Shown one piece after another: positions 41,797-49,923 of a stretch of 64,000 nt of DNA. The notes under the pieces were generated by a model. It worked only from the letters and a program-made list of their open reading frames with translations, had not been told where the DNA came from and searched no databases. Made by a program: the position numbers and the translations under genes. Source of the DNA: Alphaproteobacteria bacterium (GTDB taxonomy: Bacteria; Myxococcota_A; UBA796; GCA-2862545); assembly GCA_020632955.1 (NCBI GenBank), contig JACKEO010000004.1, positions 1 to 64,000 on the forward strand. The letters are read 5' to 3'. How positions within the stretch are numbered: the stretch's first letter is position 1; each line of letters opens with the position of its first letter.

Positions 41797-42045
41797 TCAG
41801 GGCGCCTCCTCCGGGCCCTCCTCCGCGGCGCGGCTGCGGAGCAGGTCGCGGATGGCCAGCGCCAGGAAGAGCACGCCCAGCGCCGCGAGCACCTGCACGC
41901 TCACCTCGCCCTGCGCCTGGTGGCTCGGCCCCGCCAGCGCCTCGGCGAAGGGCACCACGATGGTGGAGCCCTCCTGCGTGCTGTTGTGGTGGTGCACGTA
42001 GGCGGCGAGGCCGAAGAGCGCGATCGGAGAGAACCAGCGGGACAC
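41797..42045 (-). CDS. Small membrane protein
   Basis: 82 aa. GTG start at 42045 with GGAGG 4 nt upstream. One helix at the N-terminus (SPIALFGLAAYVHHHNS) and one near the C-terminus (VQVLAALGVLFLALAIRDLL) flank a short polar loop, with an acidic tail. The HHHNS after the first helix could bind metal, but this is speculative. It lies convergent to the PHP lipoprotein gene and divergent from the hydrolase gene. No family is recognised. Confidence 0.6.
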   Translation of the reverse strand: MSRWFSPIALFGLAAYVHHHNSTQEGSTIVVPFAEALAGPSHQAQGEVSVQVLAALGVLFLALAIRDLLRSRAAEEGPEEAP

Positions 42046-42116
42046 GGCGCCTCCACGCCGACGTGGTAGCACGGGGACCGGGCGCCGCGGTGGCCGTTCC
42101 GCGACAGGGAGGACGC

Positions 42117-43169
42117 GTGGAGGCCGACGACGGAGCACGCACCCGTCGCGGGGTCCGGGGACGCCGCCTCGGCCTCGCCGTCGCCGCCGTGCTGGTGCTC
42201 GTGCCCGCCGCGGGCGCGCTGGAGCAGGCCCTCGAGGATCTGACCTTCGACGCCCGCTTCCCTCCGCGCGGCGCGATGGTGGAGGTGGACGGCCAGCCCC
42301 TGCACCTGGACTGCCGGGGCGAGGGCAGCCCCACGGTGGTGCTGCTGTCGGGCCTGGGCGGCAGCTCCGCGAACCTGGCCGTGGTGCACGACGCGCTCAC
42401 CGCGCACCGTCGCACCTGCGCGTGGGATCGGGCGGGCACCGGCTGGAGTCCCCGTCGGGAGGGACCGGTGGACCTCGGGCTGGACGTGGAGGCCCTGGAG
42501 CGCACCCTGGCCGTGGCAGGGGAGTCCGGTCCCTTCGTCGCGGTGGCCCACAGCCGCGGGGCGTGGCTGGTGCGCGCCTGGCACGCCGCCCACCCCGAGG
42601 CGCTCGCGGGCGCGGTGCTCGTGGACGCCGCCCATCCGGCGATGCTCACCGAGGCCTGCACCCCGGGCTGCCTGCCTCCGCCGATGCCCGCCTGGTTCGA
42701 CGCCTTCCACGCGGCGCTGCCGTGGATGTCGCGCCTGGGCCCGCTGCGCCTGATGGTGTGGAGCGGCGCCCTGCCGCTGCTGGGCGCCCCGCACGACCTG
42801 TCGGACGAGGACTGGTGGCGCCTGCAGCAGGTGACCCTGCGCACGCGGTCGATCCGCACCACCGCGCGCGAGGCGGCCTCCTGGCACGACGACGCCGCGT
42901 GGGTCGACGCCCTGCCCGACCTCGGCGACCTGCCCCTCACCGTGGTGCGCGCCGCGGCGCCCTTCGAGCACCCGCCCTCGGTGACCGACGCCCAGGTGGC
43001 CGCCGCGTGGACCACCCTGCAGGAGGCGGTGGCGCGCTGGTCCACCCGCAGCGCACACGTGGTGGTGGAGGGCGCCGACCACAACGCGCTGCTCACCGCG
43101 CGCGCCCACGCCGCCCGGGTGGTGGAGGCCGCGCTCGCGCCAGGAGCCGCCGGGCCTACGGCGCGCTGA
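42117..43169 (+). CDS. Alpha/beta-hydrolase, membrane-anchored or exported
   Basis: 350 aa. GTG at 42117 with AGGGAGG upstream. A basic N-terminus and hydrophobic helix (residues 18-34) give a signal anchor. The hydrolase core has the oxyanion segment LLSGLGGSS, the nucleophile elbow AHSRGAW (Ser146), an acid candidate Asp in the C-terminal half, and the catalytic His in EGADHNAL. The substrate is unknown. The family includes esterases, haloalkane dehalogenases and epoxide hydrolases, and the Ser nucleophile favours an esterase or lipase. The 3' end overlaps the convergent TetR gene by 14 bp. Confidence 0.9.
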   Translation: MEADDGARTRRGVRGRRLGLAVAAVLVLVPAAGALEQALEDLTFDARFPPRGAMVEVDGQPLHLDCRGEGSPTVVLLSGLGGSSANLAVVHDALTAHRRTCAWDRAGTGWSPRREGPVDLGLDVEALERTLAVAGESGPFVAVAHSRGAWLVRAWHAAHPEALAGAVLVDAAHPAMLTEACTPGCLPPPMPAWFDAFHAALPWMSRLGPLRLMVWSGALPLLGAPHDLSDEDWWRLQQVTLRTRSIRTTAREAASWHDDAAWVDALPDLGDLPLTVVRAAAPFEHPPSVTDAQVAAAWTTLQEAVARWSTRSAHVVVEGADHNALLTARAHAARVVEAALAPGAAGPTAR

Positions 43170-43776
43170 CCCGGCGGAGCAGGCCCACGTACAGGGCCAC
43201 CGTGGCCTCGGCCTGGGCCTCGGTCTGCACGGCCTCGGCACCGCGCCCCACCAGCCAGCGGTCGAGCGCCTCGCCCATCGAGAACACCACCGACGCGAGC
43301 AGGTCGAGATCGAGGTCGGTGCGCACGGCACCCGCGGCCTGCCCCGCCTCCAGCACCGCGCGCGTGGCCTGGAGCCCCTCGGCCCACCACGCCGCGAGAC
43401 GGGGCGAGCTCTGCGGCGACAGGGCCATCGCCGCCTGGAAGAGGCCCAGGGCCACGGGGTCCTCGCCCACCACCGCCATGCCGGTGCGCACGAGCTCCTC
43501 GACGCGCGCCCAGAAGGCCGCGGCATCGGCGACCTCGGTGAGGAAGCCGGCCACCAGCGCGTCGAACGGAGCCGCGCGGTCGACGAGGGTGGCGAGGAAG
43601 AGGTCCTCCTTGTCGTCGAACCAGTAGTAGAACCCGCCCTTCGACAGGCCGAGCTCCGCCTGGACCCGGTTGAGCGAGGCCTCGTGGTAGCCGTGGGCCG
43701 CGAACTCCCGGGCCGCAGCCTCCAGCACCTCGCGGCGGCGCTCAGGATCCAGCTTGTCGAAGCGGGGACGCGGCAC
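43156..43776 (-). CDS. TetR-family regulator of the Rieske operon
   Basis: 206 aa. The N-terminal helix-turn-helix (RREVLEAAAREFAAHGYHEASLNRVQAELGLSKGGFYYWFDDKEDLF) is textbook TetR, followed by an all-helical ligand domain. The GTG start lies 35 bp inside the Rieske gene, so the two are co-transcribed. Three near-identical palindromes upstream of the operon (44731-44789) are its probable binding sites, giving autoregulation and control of the divergent gene at 44843 (inference). The inducer is unknown; a hydrophobic substrate of the oxygenase is the natural guess. Confidence 0.93.
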   Translation of the reverse strand: MPRPRFDKLDPERRREVLEAAAREFAAHGYHEASLNRVQAELGLSKGGFYYWFDDKEDLFLATLVDRAAPFDALVAGFLTEVADAAAFWARVEELVRTGMAVVGEDPVALGLFQAAMALSPQSSPRLAAWWAEGLQATRAVLEAGQAAGAVRTDLDLDLLASVVFSMGEALDRWLVGRGAEAVQTEAQAEATVALYVGLLRRVSAP

Positions 43777-44719
43777 GGGTCTCCTCGGCCCGGCGCAGGC
43801 GCCGGTGTCGCCACTGCACGTAGCGCGCCGCCCCCGCGTCGGCGGGCACCCACACGCAGGCGGTGGGGTCGGCCATCAGCGGCGTGAGCTGCGTGAGCAC
43901 GGGCAGGTCCTGGCGCACCTGCACGAAGCCCGCGTCCACCTTCGCCAGCAGCCACGAGATCATCCGCGCCAGCCAGTCGGGCACGGCCATGCGCGTCTCG
44001 AAGCGCGCGAACACCCAGGTGGTGCGGTCGTCGATCGGCGTGGAGATCACCAGCCCCACGAACTGGCGGGCCACCTCGATGCGCTGGACGTTCGGCGGGA
44101 GGAAGTCCACGCGGAAGGAGGCCCCCGGCCGACCGTCCCGCCGCACGAGCCGGCCCGAGGTGCGGATCGCGCCGTCCTCGTCGTGCGCGCAGGCGAAGTC
44201 CTCCATCGCCACGCCCATGCCGGGGTCGATGGACCGGTGGACGAAGGGGAAGTGGTAGAGGTCGAAGTTGCTCTCGACGAAGCGGCTGTAGTGCAGCGGA
44301 AGCTCCAGCGTGGTGTCGGCCGCCCGTCGCGACGGCCAGGCCAGATCGGGGAACCACGGCAGCTCCGCTGACGGCTCCCCCTCCCCGTGCCACAGCCACA
44401 CCAGCCCGTGGGCCTCGCGCACCGGCAGCGGGTGCACCTGCAGGGCACGGGGCACGGGCCGGTCGGGATGCACCGGCACCACCACGCACCGCCCGTCCGA
44501 GGCGAAGCGGAAGCCGTGGTACGGGCAGGCCAGCAGGCCTCCGTCCACGCAGCCGTCCGACAGGCGCGCGCCCTTGTGCGGGCAACGGTCCTCGTGGACG
44601 ACGACGCGCCCGTCGCCATCGCGCCACGCGACGAGGCGCCGGCCGAGACGGTGCAGGGCGACGGGACGGGTGCGGACCCGCCGTGAGGTGGTGATCGCGT
44701 ACCAGGCATCGGGCACCAT
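43742..44719 (-). CDS. Rieske non-haem iron oxygenase, alpha subunit type
   Basis: 325 aa. The Rieske centre is CPH (Cys47, His49) and CPYH (Cys65, His68). The mononuclear iron site follows the ring-hydroxylase pattern E149-x3-D153-x2-H156-x4-H161 in ESNFDLYHFPFVH. The ATG at 44719 has GGAGG 5 nt upstream; an in-frame extension exists but overlaps the operator palindromes. It should hydroxylate or demethylate a small hydrophobic substrate using electrons from a reductase not seen nearby. A sterol-type substrate is one possibility given the sterol reductase 8 kb away, but aromatic or alkaloid substrates are equally open. Confidence 0.9.
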   Translation of the reverse strand: MVPDAWYAITTSRRVRTRPVALHRLGRRLVAWRDGDGRVVVHEDRCPHKGARLSDGCVDGGLLACPYHGFRFASDGRCVVVPVHPDRPVPRALQVHPLPVREAHGLVWLWHGEGEPSAELPWFPDLAWPSRRAADTTLELPLHYSRFVESNFDLYHFPFVHRSIDPGMGVAMEDFACAHDEDGAIRTSGRLVRRDGRPGASFRVDFLPPNVQRIEVARQFVGLVISTPIDDRTTWVFARFETRMAVPDWLARMISWLLAKVDAGFVQVRQDLPVLTQLTPLMADPTACVWVPADAGAARYVQWRHRRLRRAEETRAASPLRQAGS

Positions 44720-44730
44720 GGCTTCCTCCA

Positions 44731-44789
44731 AGACCAGTGGTCGGACCATGGGTCTGATACTCCGGATCCGAATCTGAGACCAGTGGTCT
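44731..44789. promoter_or_regulatory. Triple palindromic operator array for the TetR protein
   Basis: AGACCA-G-TGGTCT is a perfect 13-bp palindrome at 44777-44789. AGACCA-G-TGGTC repeats it at 44731-44742, and a third, degenerate copy (GGACC-ATG-GGTCT) lies between at 44743-44755. The array lies just upstream of the Rieske-tetR operon and before the divergent gene at 44843. The symmetry and position are typical of TetR operators. Confidence 0.7.
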
Positions 44790-44842
44790 GTCGTCATTCC
44801 CGAGACGGCACGCTACGGCTCGACAGCGTCGGGGGGACCGGG

Positions 44843-45844
44843 GTGGACGAGGACGACGATCACGGCGAGCCGGTCGACGAGACCCCCGCCCGGGAGGCCT
44901 CGCTCGAGACCTGGCTGCACGAGGCGGAGCTGGGCCTGCGCCAGGCGCCCCAGGCCACCCTCGCGCGGCTCGACGCCCTGCTCGAGCACGTGCCGGCCGA
45001 CGTCGACCCCGACCTGCTCACGGCCGCGCTGGTGGCCCTGGAGTCCCTCCCGCCCGAGGTGGGCCAGGATCTGGCCGACAGCCTGGTGCGACGGGTGGCC
45101 CTGCGGCTCGGCTGGGCCCAGGCGCGCCACGACCATCGGCTCCCGGACGGGGTGGTGGAGGCCCTGGTCACGGCGCTGGGTCACCGCGATCAGCGATCCA
45201 CCACGGCCGCCTGCCTGGCGATCGCCGAGCGGCTCACCCCCGCGGCGCTCGACGCCACGGCGGCCCATGTCGTGCGCCACCACCCCTCGGTCGCCGCGCT
45301 GTGCTGGGAGCTGACGGTGCGGGTCACGCTGCACGTCGACCCGGAGGACGCCTCCCTCTTCATGTCCTCCGCCACGCCCGCGCCGCGCGACCTGCGCTGG
45401 ATCCTCCGGCAGGCCCACCTCGGTCCCCTCCCCGCGTGGCAGCACCTGCTGATCACGGTGGTCACCATCCCCTTCGCCTTCGTCGTGGTGTTCGGCTTCG
45501 CGGGCCAGCCGAGCTGGGGGGCCCTGGTCGGCGCCGTCGCATGTGGCCTGGTCCTCGACGTGACGATCGACACCGCGCTGTCGGCGTGGCGCGCGCACCG
45601 CGCCGATCTCGACCTCGCCTACGCCCGCCTGATCGCCCACGCGCGGGAGCACGCCCTCTTCCCCCTCGAGCTCGCCGTGATCACGGGCCGGGTGTGGCCG
45701 GCGCCCACCGCCCTCGAGGAGCTCCGCGTGCACAGCGACGCCGACCCGGCGCGGCTCCTGGAGGAGGACCCGCTGGCCCTGTTCCGGGTGATCACGCCGG
45801 CGCACCTCGCCCGCGTCCAGACGCTGTACCGGGAGGGCGCGTGA
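44843..45844 (+). CDS. Hypothetical protein with central membrane hairpin
   Basis: 333 aa. GTG start at 44843 with GGGGGG upstream; longer in-frame starts exist up to 44783, inside the last operator copy. The N-terminal 170 residues are helical with HEAT-like spacing (LARLDALLEHVPADVDPDLLTAALVALESL). Two membrane helices (about residues 198-245) follow, then a charged amphipathic helix and a soluble C-terminus. No family is recognised. It overlaps the next gene as GTGA and forms an operon with it and the PPK2 gene. Confidence 0.7.
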   Translation: MDEDDDHGEPVDETPAREASLETWLHEAELGLRQAPQATLARLDALLEHVPADVDPDLLTAALVALESLPPEVGQDLADSLVRRVALRLGWAQARHDHRLPDGVVEALVTALGHRDQRSTTAACLAIAERLTPAALDATAAHVVRHHPSVAALCWELTVRVTLHVDPEDASLFMSSATPAPRDLRWILRQAHLGPLPAWQHLLITVVTIPFAFVVVFGFAGQPSWGALVGAVACGLVLDVTIDTALSAWRAHRADLDLAYARLIAHAREHALFPLELAVITGRVWPAPTALEELRVHSDADPARLLEEDPLALFRVITPAHLARVQTLYREGA

Positions 45845-46476
45845 TCGCCCTGCTGGACGATCTGCGCGTGGTGCTCGGCCCGGCACCACGACGCCTCGCG
45901 GACCGCGACCGGCGCGCCTTCGACGTGCGCATCCCCGACTGGCTCACCGAGCCCGACGACCCCCTGCGCGAGGCCGTGGATCGCCGGGGTGCCATCCTGG
46001 AGCAGGGGGAGGTCACGCTGGGCGCCGTGATCATGGCGAACGACGCCCTGCGCCGCGGCGGCACGGGCTCCAGCGTGGCCGAGGTGCTCTACACCTTCGA
46101 CACCGCCCTGCTGCGCCGCACGGCGCGCTTCCAGCAGCTCGCGGCCGATCTGCAGGCCTTCCGGGAGCCGGGCCGGCCCGAGGCCACCTCGCCGCTGACG
46201 CGCGACCTGCGCGCCGCCCTGGGCACGGGCCACGCCCGCAACGCCCACCGACGGGTGCCCCCCCACCTGGTGGACGGCCACCTCGCCTGGCATGCCACGG
46301 TGCTGCTCGACACGTCCTGGCTGCCCGGCAGGCGCCTGGTCCACGACCTGCTCCCCCTGCTCGTGGACCGCCCCGACGGCGAGGCGTCCGGCGGCCACGT
46401 GGCCGTCATCCCCGCCCACTTCTGGCCCACCTGGTGGGGGCGCACCTGGCTGCCTCCCGAGGAGCAGGCGCCGTGA
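45841..46476 (+). CDS. Hypothetical protein coupled to PPK2
   Basis: 211 aa. The GTG at 45841 overlaps the upstream stop, and its own stop overlaps the PPK2 GTG, so all three genes are translationally coupled. The sequence is soluble and Arg-rich with no signal peptide; conserved-looking aromatic clusters occur at the end (VAVIPAHFWPTWWGRTWLPP). No family, metal site or nucleotide motif is recognised. The context suggests a role connected to polyphosphate or nucleotide metabolism, but nothing in the sequence confirms it. Confidence 0.7.
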   Translation: MIALLDDLRVVLGPAPRRLADRDRRAFDVRIPDWLTEPDDPLREAVDRRGAILEQGEVTLGAVIMANDALRRGGTGSSVAEVLYTFDTALLRRTARFQQLAADLQAFREPGRPEATSPLTRDLRAALGTGHARNAHRRVPPHLVDGHLAWHATVLLDTSWLPGRRLVHDLLPLLVDRPDGEASGGHVAVIPAHFWPTWWGRTWLPPEEQAP

Positions 46477-47360
46477 CCGATCAGGACCACGCCTTCACCG
46501 AGCACCGCTGGCGTCTGCCCTTCGGCGAGCCGGTCGACCTGGCGGCCTGGCCCACCTCGCCCCCCGCCGACGCCGGGGATCCCGGCCGCTGGGACGCCGA
46601 CCGCCAGCACGAGACGAAGCGCCTGGCGCGCCACCAGGAGGTGCTCTTCGCGCACGACACCCACGCCCTGCTCTGCGTGCTGCAGGGCATGGACTCCGCC
46701 GGCAAGGACAGCGCCATCCGCAAGGTGCTCTCGGGCGTGAACCCCGCCGGCTGCGACGTGCACGCCTTCGGCCGCCCCAGCGCGGACGAGCTCGAGCACG
46801 ACTTCCTCTGGCGCGTGCACGCGCGGGTCCCCCGACGCGGGCGCGTCGCGGTCTTCAACCGCTCCCACTACGAGGACGTGGTCACCGTGCGGGTGCACCC
46901 GGAGCTGCTGGAGGCCGCCGGCCTGCGCAGCCGTCGCCACCTCGAGAGCCTCTGGGAGAAGCGCTTCTCCGCCATCCGCGCCTTCGAGCACCACCTGGCC
47001 GACAGCGGCATCGTCGTGGTGAAGGTCTTCCTCCACCTCGCCCGCGACGAGCAGCGCAAGCGCCTGCTCGCCCGCCTCGACAAGCCCCACAAGCGCTGGA
47101 AGGCCGACCCCAGCGACGTGCGCGCGCGGGCCCACTGGGATGCCTACCAGGCGGCGTGGGCCGACGCGATCGCGCGCACCCACAGGCCGTGGGCCCCCTG
47201 GTACGTGATCCCCGCCGACGACAAGCCCTACGCCCGGCTGCAGCTCGCGCGCCTCCTGGCCGACACCCTCGACCGCCTGGACCTCCGCCGGCCCGCGGAG
47301 TCCGAGGCGCGTGTGGCGGCCCTCGAGGCCATGCGCGAGGCCCTCCAGGGCGAGGACTGA
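46473..47360 (+). CDS. Polyphosphate kinase 2 (PPK2) family protein
   Basis: 295 aa. P-loop kinase fold with Walker A LQGMDSAGKDSAIRKV, the lid/base region NPAGCDVHAFGRPSADELEHDFLWR, and Walker B-type segment VAVFNRSHYEDVVTVRVHPEL. Catalytic Asp, Lys and Arg residues are in place. PPK2 enzymes transfer phosphate between polyphosphate and nucleoside mono- or diphosphates; the class (ADP/GDP or AMP) cannot be fixed reliably here. The GTG at 46473 overlaps the upstream stop and follows GAGGAG. The length of about 300 aa is normal. Confidence 0.95.
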   Translation: MTDQDHAFTEHRWRLPFGEPVDLAAWPTSPPADAGDPGRWDADRQHETKRLARHQEVLFAHDTHALLCVLQGMDSAGKDSAIRKVLSGVNPAGCDVHAFGRPSADELEHDFLWRVHARVPRRGRVAVFNRSHYEDVVTVRVHPELLEAAGLRSRRHLESLWEKRFSAIRAFEHHLADSGIVVVKVFLHLARDEQRKRLLARLDKPHKRWKADPSDVRARAHWDAYQAAWADAIARTHRPWAPWYVIPADDKPYARLQLARLLADTLDRLDLRRPAESEARVAALEAMREALQGED

Positions 47361-47394
47361 CCCGGGGGGAGCGGCACGGCCCCTGCCCCCGCGG

Positions 47395-47400
47395 TATCCT
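47395..47400 (+). promoter_or_regulatory. -10-like TATCCT
   Basis: TATCCT lies 37 nt before the ATG of the aldehyde dehydrogenase gene, with an AGGAG Shine-Dalgarno in between. Confidence 0.35.
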
Positions 47401-47437
47401 CGCCCTCCTCGACGACCTTCCCGGATCAGGAGCCGTC

Positions 47438-49141
47438 ATGAACAGCTTCCCGCCCAGCCCCCCGGCCATCCCCGCCACCTCCCTCGCCGACTGCGACGCC
47501 AAGCTGGAGCGGCTCCACGCCGCCCGCGGCGCCTGGGTGGCCCTGTCCACCGGCGAGCGCGCCGCCCTGCTGCGGGACTGCATGGAGCTGCTGAAGGTGC
47601 ACGCCGACGCGTGGGCCGACACCGGCCGCCGCATCAAGGGCTACCCCGAGGGCAGCAACGGCCACGGCGAGGAGTTCCTGGGCGGCACCCTCGCGGTGAT
47701 GCGCAACCTGCGGCTGTTCGCCGAGGCCCTCGAGGCGGGCGGCCAGCCCGCCCTCCCCTCGGTCACCACGCGGCCCGACGGCCAGAAGGTGGCCCGCGTG
47801 TTCCCGCAGGGCCTCATCGACAAGCTCACGCTGGGCGGCGTCACCTGCGACATCTGGATCGAGCCCGGGAAGGAGGCCAGCCAGGGCCGCATCTACCGTG
47901 ACAAGGCGGCCGGGAAGACGGGCGAGGGCGGGGTCTGCGTCGTGCTCGGCGCCGGCAACCAGTCCTCCATCCCCCCCATGGACGTGCTCTACAAGCTCGT
48001 CGTCGACGACGAGGTCTGCCTGCTCAAGATGAACCCGGTGAACGAGCAGGTGGGGCCGGTGATCGAGGAGGTCTTCGCCCCGCTGGTGGAGGCCGGCTTC
48101 CTCGAGGTCACCTACGGCGGCATCGACGTGGGCAGGCACCTCACCGACCACCCGCTGGTCACCTCCATCCACATCACGGGCTCGGCCCGCGCGCACGACG
48201 CCATCATCTGGGGCCCCGGCGCCGAGGGCGAGGAGCGGAAGAAGGCGGGCACGCCGCGCCTCGACAAGCTCATCACCTCCGAGCTCGGCTGCGTGTCGCC
48301 CGTGCTCGTGATCCCCGGCGACTGGACGCCGGCCGAGCTCGACTACCAGGCCCGTCACGTGGCCTCGATGCTGGCCTACAACTGCGGCTTCAACTGCAAC
48401 GGCGCCCGTCTGATCGTGCTGGCGAAGGGCTGGAAGCACCGCGACGCCTTCGAGCAGCTCGTGAAGGACAAGCTCGCGGCCACGCCCACCCGCAAGGCCT
48501 ACTACCCCACGGCCCAGGCCACCTGGAAGACCTTCACCGAGGCCTACCCGGAGCACACCGACCTCGGCACGGTGGAGGACCCCGCCGCCCTGCCGTGGAC
48601 CGTGCTCGAGGGCGTGAGCGCGGACGACGGCGAGTACGCGCTGTCGAACGAGCCCTGGTGCGGCATCTTCTCCTTCGTCGACCTCGAGGCCGACGACGCC
48701 GCCAGCTACGTGGCCGCCGCCATCCCCTTCGCCAACGACAAGTGCTGGGGCACCCTGTCGATCAACGTGCTGGTCGACCCCCGCACCGAGAAGGCGCTCG
48801 GCGCCTCCTTCGATCAGGCCATCGCCGATCTCCGCTACGGCGGCATCGGCATCAACTGCTGGAGCGGCCTGAACTACGGCCTCGTGAACGCCACCTGGGG
48901 CGCCTTCCCCGGCCACCCGCTCGACGACATCCAGTCGGGCCAGGGCGTGGTGCACAACGGCCTGCTGCTCGACCACCCGCAGAAGTCGGTGGTGCGTGCG
49001 CCGTGGATCATCAAGCCCACGCCGGCCTGGTTCACCGACCACCGGAACAACCTCGCCCTCGGCAGGGTGATGACGCAGTTCGAGGCCGCCCCGAGCGTGT
49101 GGCGCATCCCGGGCGTGGCGATGGCGGCCTTCAAGGGCTGA
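47438..49141 (+). CDS. Aldehyde dehydrogenase superfamily protein
   Basis: 567 aa, about 70 longer than typical ALDH, with an extended N-terminal helical part. The NAD(P)-binding fold contains GGVCVVLGAGNQSSI and ITGSARAHDA. The general-base Glu lies in ITSELGCVSPVLV, and the catalytic Cys in AYNCGFNCNGARLIV. It oxidises an aldehyde to an acid with NAD(P)+. No signal peptide, so cytoplasmic. The substrate is unknown. The ATG at 47438 has AGGAG upstream. It is apparently monocistronic, ending at a hairpin shared with the convergent lipoprotein gene. Confidence 0.92.
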   Translation: MNSFPPSPPAIPATSLADCDAKLERLHAARGAWVALSTGERAALLRDCMELLKVHADAWADTGRRIKGYPEGSNGHGEEFLGGTLAVMRNLRLFAEALEAGGQPALPSVTTRPDGQKVARVFPQGLIDKLTLGGVTCDIWIEPGKEASQGRIYRDKAAGKTGEGGVCVVLGAGNQSSIPPMDVLYKLVVDDEVCLLKMNPVNEQVGPVIEEVFAPLVEAGFLEVTYGGIDVGRHLTDHPLVTSIHITGSARAHDAIIWGPGAEGEERKKAGTPRLDKLITSELGCVSPVLVIPGDWTPAELDYQARHVASMLAYNCGFNCNGARLIVLAKGWKHRDAFEQLVKDKLAATPTRKAYYPTAQATWKTFTEAYPEHTDLGTVEDPAALPWTVLEGVSADDGEYALSNEPWCGIFSFVDLEADDAASYVAAAIPFANDKCWGTLSINVLVDPRTEKALGASFDQAIADLRYGGIGINCWSGLNYGLVNATWGAFPGHPLDDIQSGQGVVHNGLLLDHPQKSVVRAPWIIKPTPAWFTDHRNNLALGRVMTQFEAAPSVWRIPGVAMAAFKG

Positions 49142-49144
49142 TGG

Positions 49145-49169
49145 CGACCCCCGCGCGGGTCAGGGGTCG
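49145..49169. terminator. Candidate bidirectional terminator hairpin
   Basis: CGACCCC (49145-49151) pairs perfectly with GGGGTCG (49163-49169) around an 11-nt loop that contains the stop codon of the minus-strand gene. It sits at the convergent junction of the ALDH and SGNH genes. No U-tract. Confidence 0.4.
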
Positions 49170-49879
49170 GCGCTCGCCTCCTCGCCGCCTGCCTGCTCGG
49201 CCTCGCGGATGCGTCGGGCCACCAGCTCGCCGGCGAGAGTGGCGCCGTACCGGCTGGGGTGCACGCCGTCGAGGAAGTAGGCGCTGGGCGTGCCCTCGGG
49301 ATCGATCGCCTGGCCCAGGTCGACGAAGACCACCCCCTCGCGCAGGGCGGCCACGTCCGTGTACCGCTGGTTGAGTTCGGCGAAGGCCGCATCGCAGTCG
49401 TCGAAGCCCAGCAGCGCCCCGTCGCGCATCGGGTAGTAGCCGAGCAGCGCCACGCGGGCGCCGCCCTCCACCAGCCGGTCCACGAGCGCGGGCATCGCGC
49501 CTTCCTGCCCGTTCTCGTCCACCAGCTCCTGGATCACGGCGGCCTCGCCGTCGGTGGCGCACACCTCGTTGAGGTCGTTGCCGCCGCCGTCCACGATCAC
49601 CCAGTCCCAGTCGCCCGCCACGACCTGCCCGGGGATGGCGTCGTCGCCGCCCAGCACGCGGCTGCCCCCCACCGAGCGGTTCTCGCCGGGTCGGCCCAGC
49701 TCCAGCGAGACGGCGTCGGGAATGCTGGCGCACAGGTTCGCGTGCGACGCGAGCAGGCTGTCGCCCACCGTGAGCAGCGAGGGCTCACCCTCGAGTGCGG
49801 CCACCTCCGGGCAGCGGCTCAGGCAGCCGACGAGAGAGGGGAGGGACGCGAGCAGGGGAAGCAGGAACGCGTTGCGCAT
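49160..49879 (-). CDS. SGNH/GDSL hydrolase lipoprotein
   Basis: 239 aa. Lipoprotein signal (SLVGC, Cys19). GDSL block I is TVGDSLL (catalytic Ser). Block III is represented by DGGGND. Block V is DGVHPSRYG, giving the Asp-x2-His pair. These are the SGNH hydrolase residues, so an esterase, lipase or O-deacylase acting at the cell surface is likely. The ATG at 49879 lies 6 nt after a TAGGCA -10-like hexamer, which suggests its own, possibly leaderless, promoter despite following the redox cluster at 44 bp. Confidence 0.88.
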   Translation of the reverse strand: MRNAFLLPLLASLPSLVGCLSRCPEVAALEGEPSLLTVGDSLLASHANLCASIPDAVSLELGRPGENRSVGGSRVLGGDDAIPGQVVAGDWDWVIVDGGGNDLNEVCATDGEAAVIQELVDENGQEGAMPALVDRLVEGGARVALLGYYPMRDGALLGFDDCDAAFAELNQRYTDVAALREGVVFVDLGQAIDPEGTPSAYFLDGVHPSRYGATLAGELVARRIREAEQAGGEEASADP

Positions 49880-49885
49880 GACGCC

Positions 49886-49891
49886 TGCCTA
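49886..49891 (-). promoter_or_regulatory. -10-like TAGGCA before the SGNH gene
   Basis: TAGGCA on the minus strand ends 6 nt before the ATG at 49879. An AGG that could act as a weak Shine-Dalgarno lies within and after it. Confidence 0.38.
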
Positions 49892-49923
49892 ACCCGGCGC
49901 CTCCGCGCGTTCGTCGCGGGCGG

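Noticed and set aside
44720..44797. Longer N-terminus of the Rieske protein starting at 44797
   Set aside because: The extension would be coded by the operator palindromes and adds no family sequence; the ATG at 44719 has GGAGG at 5 nt spacing.
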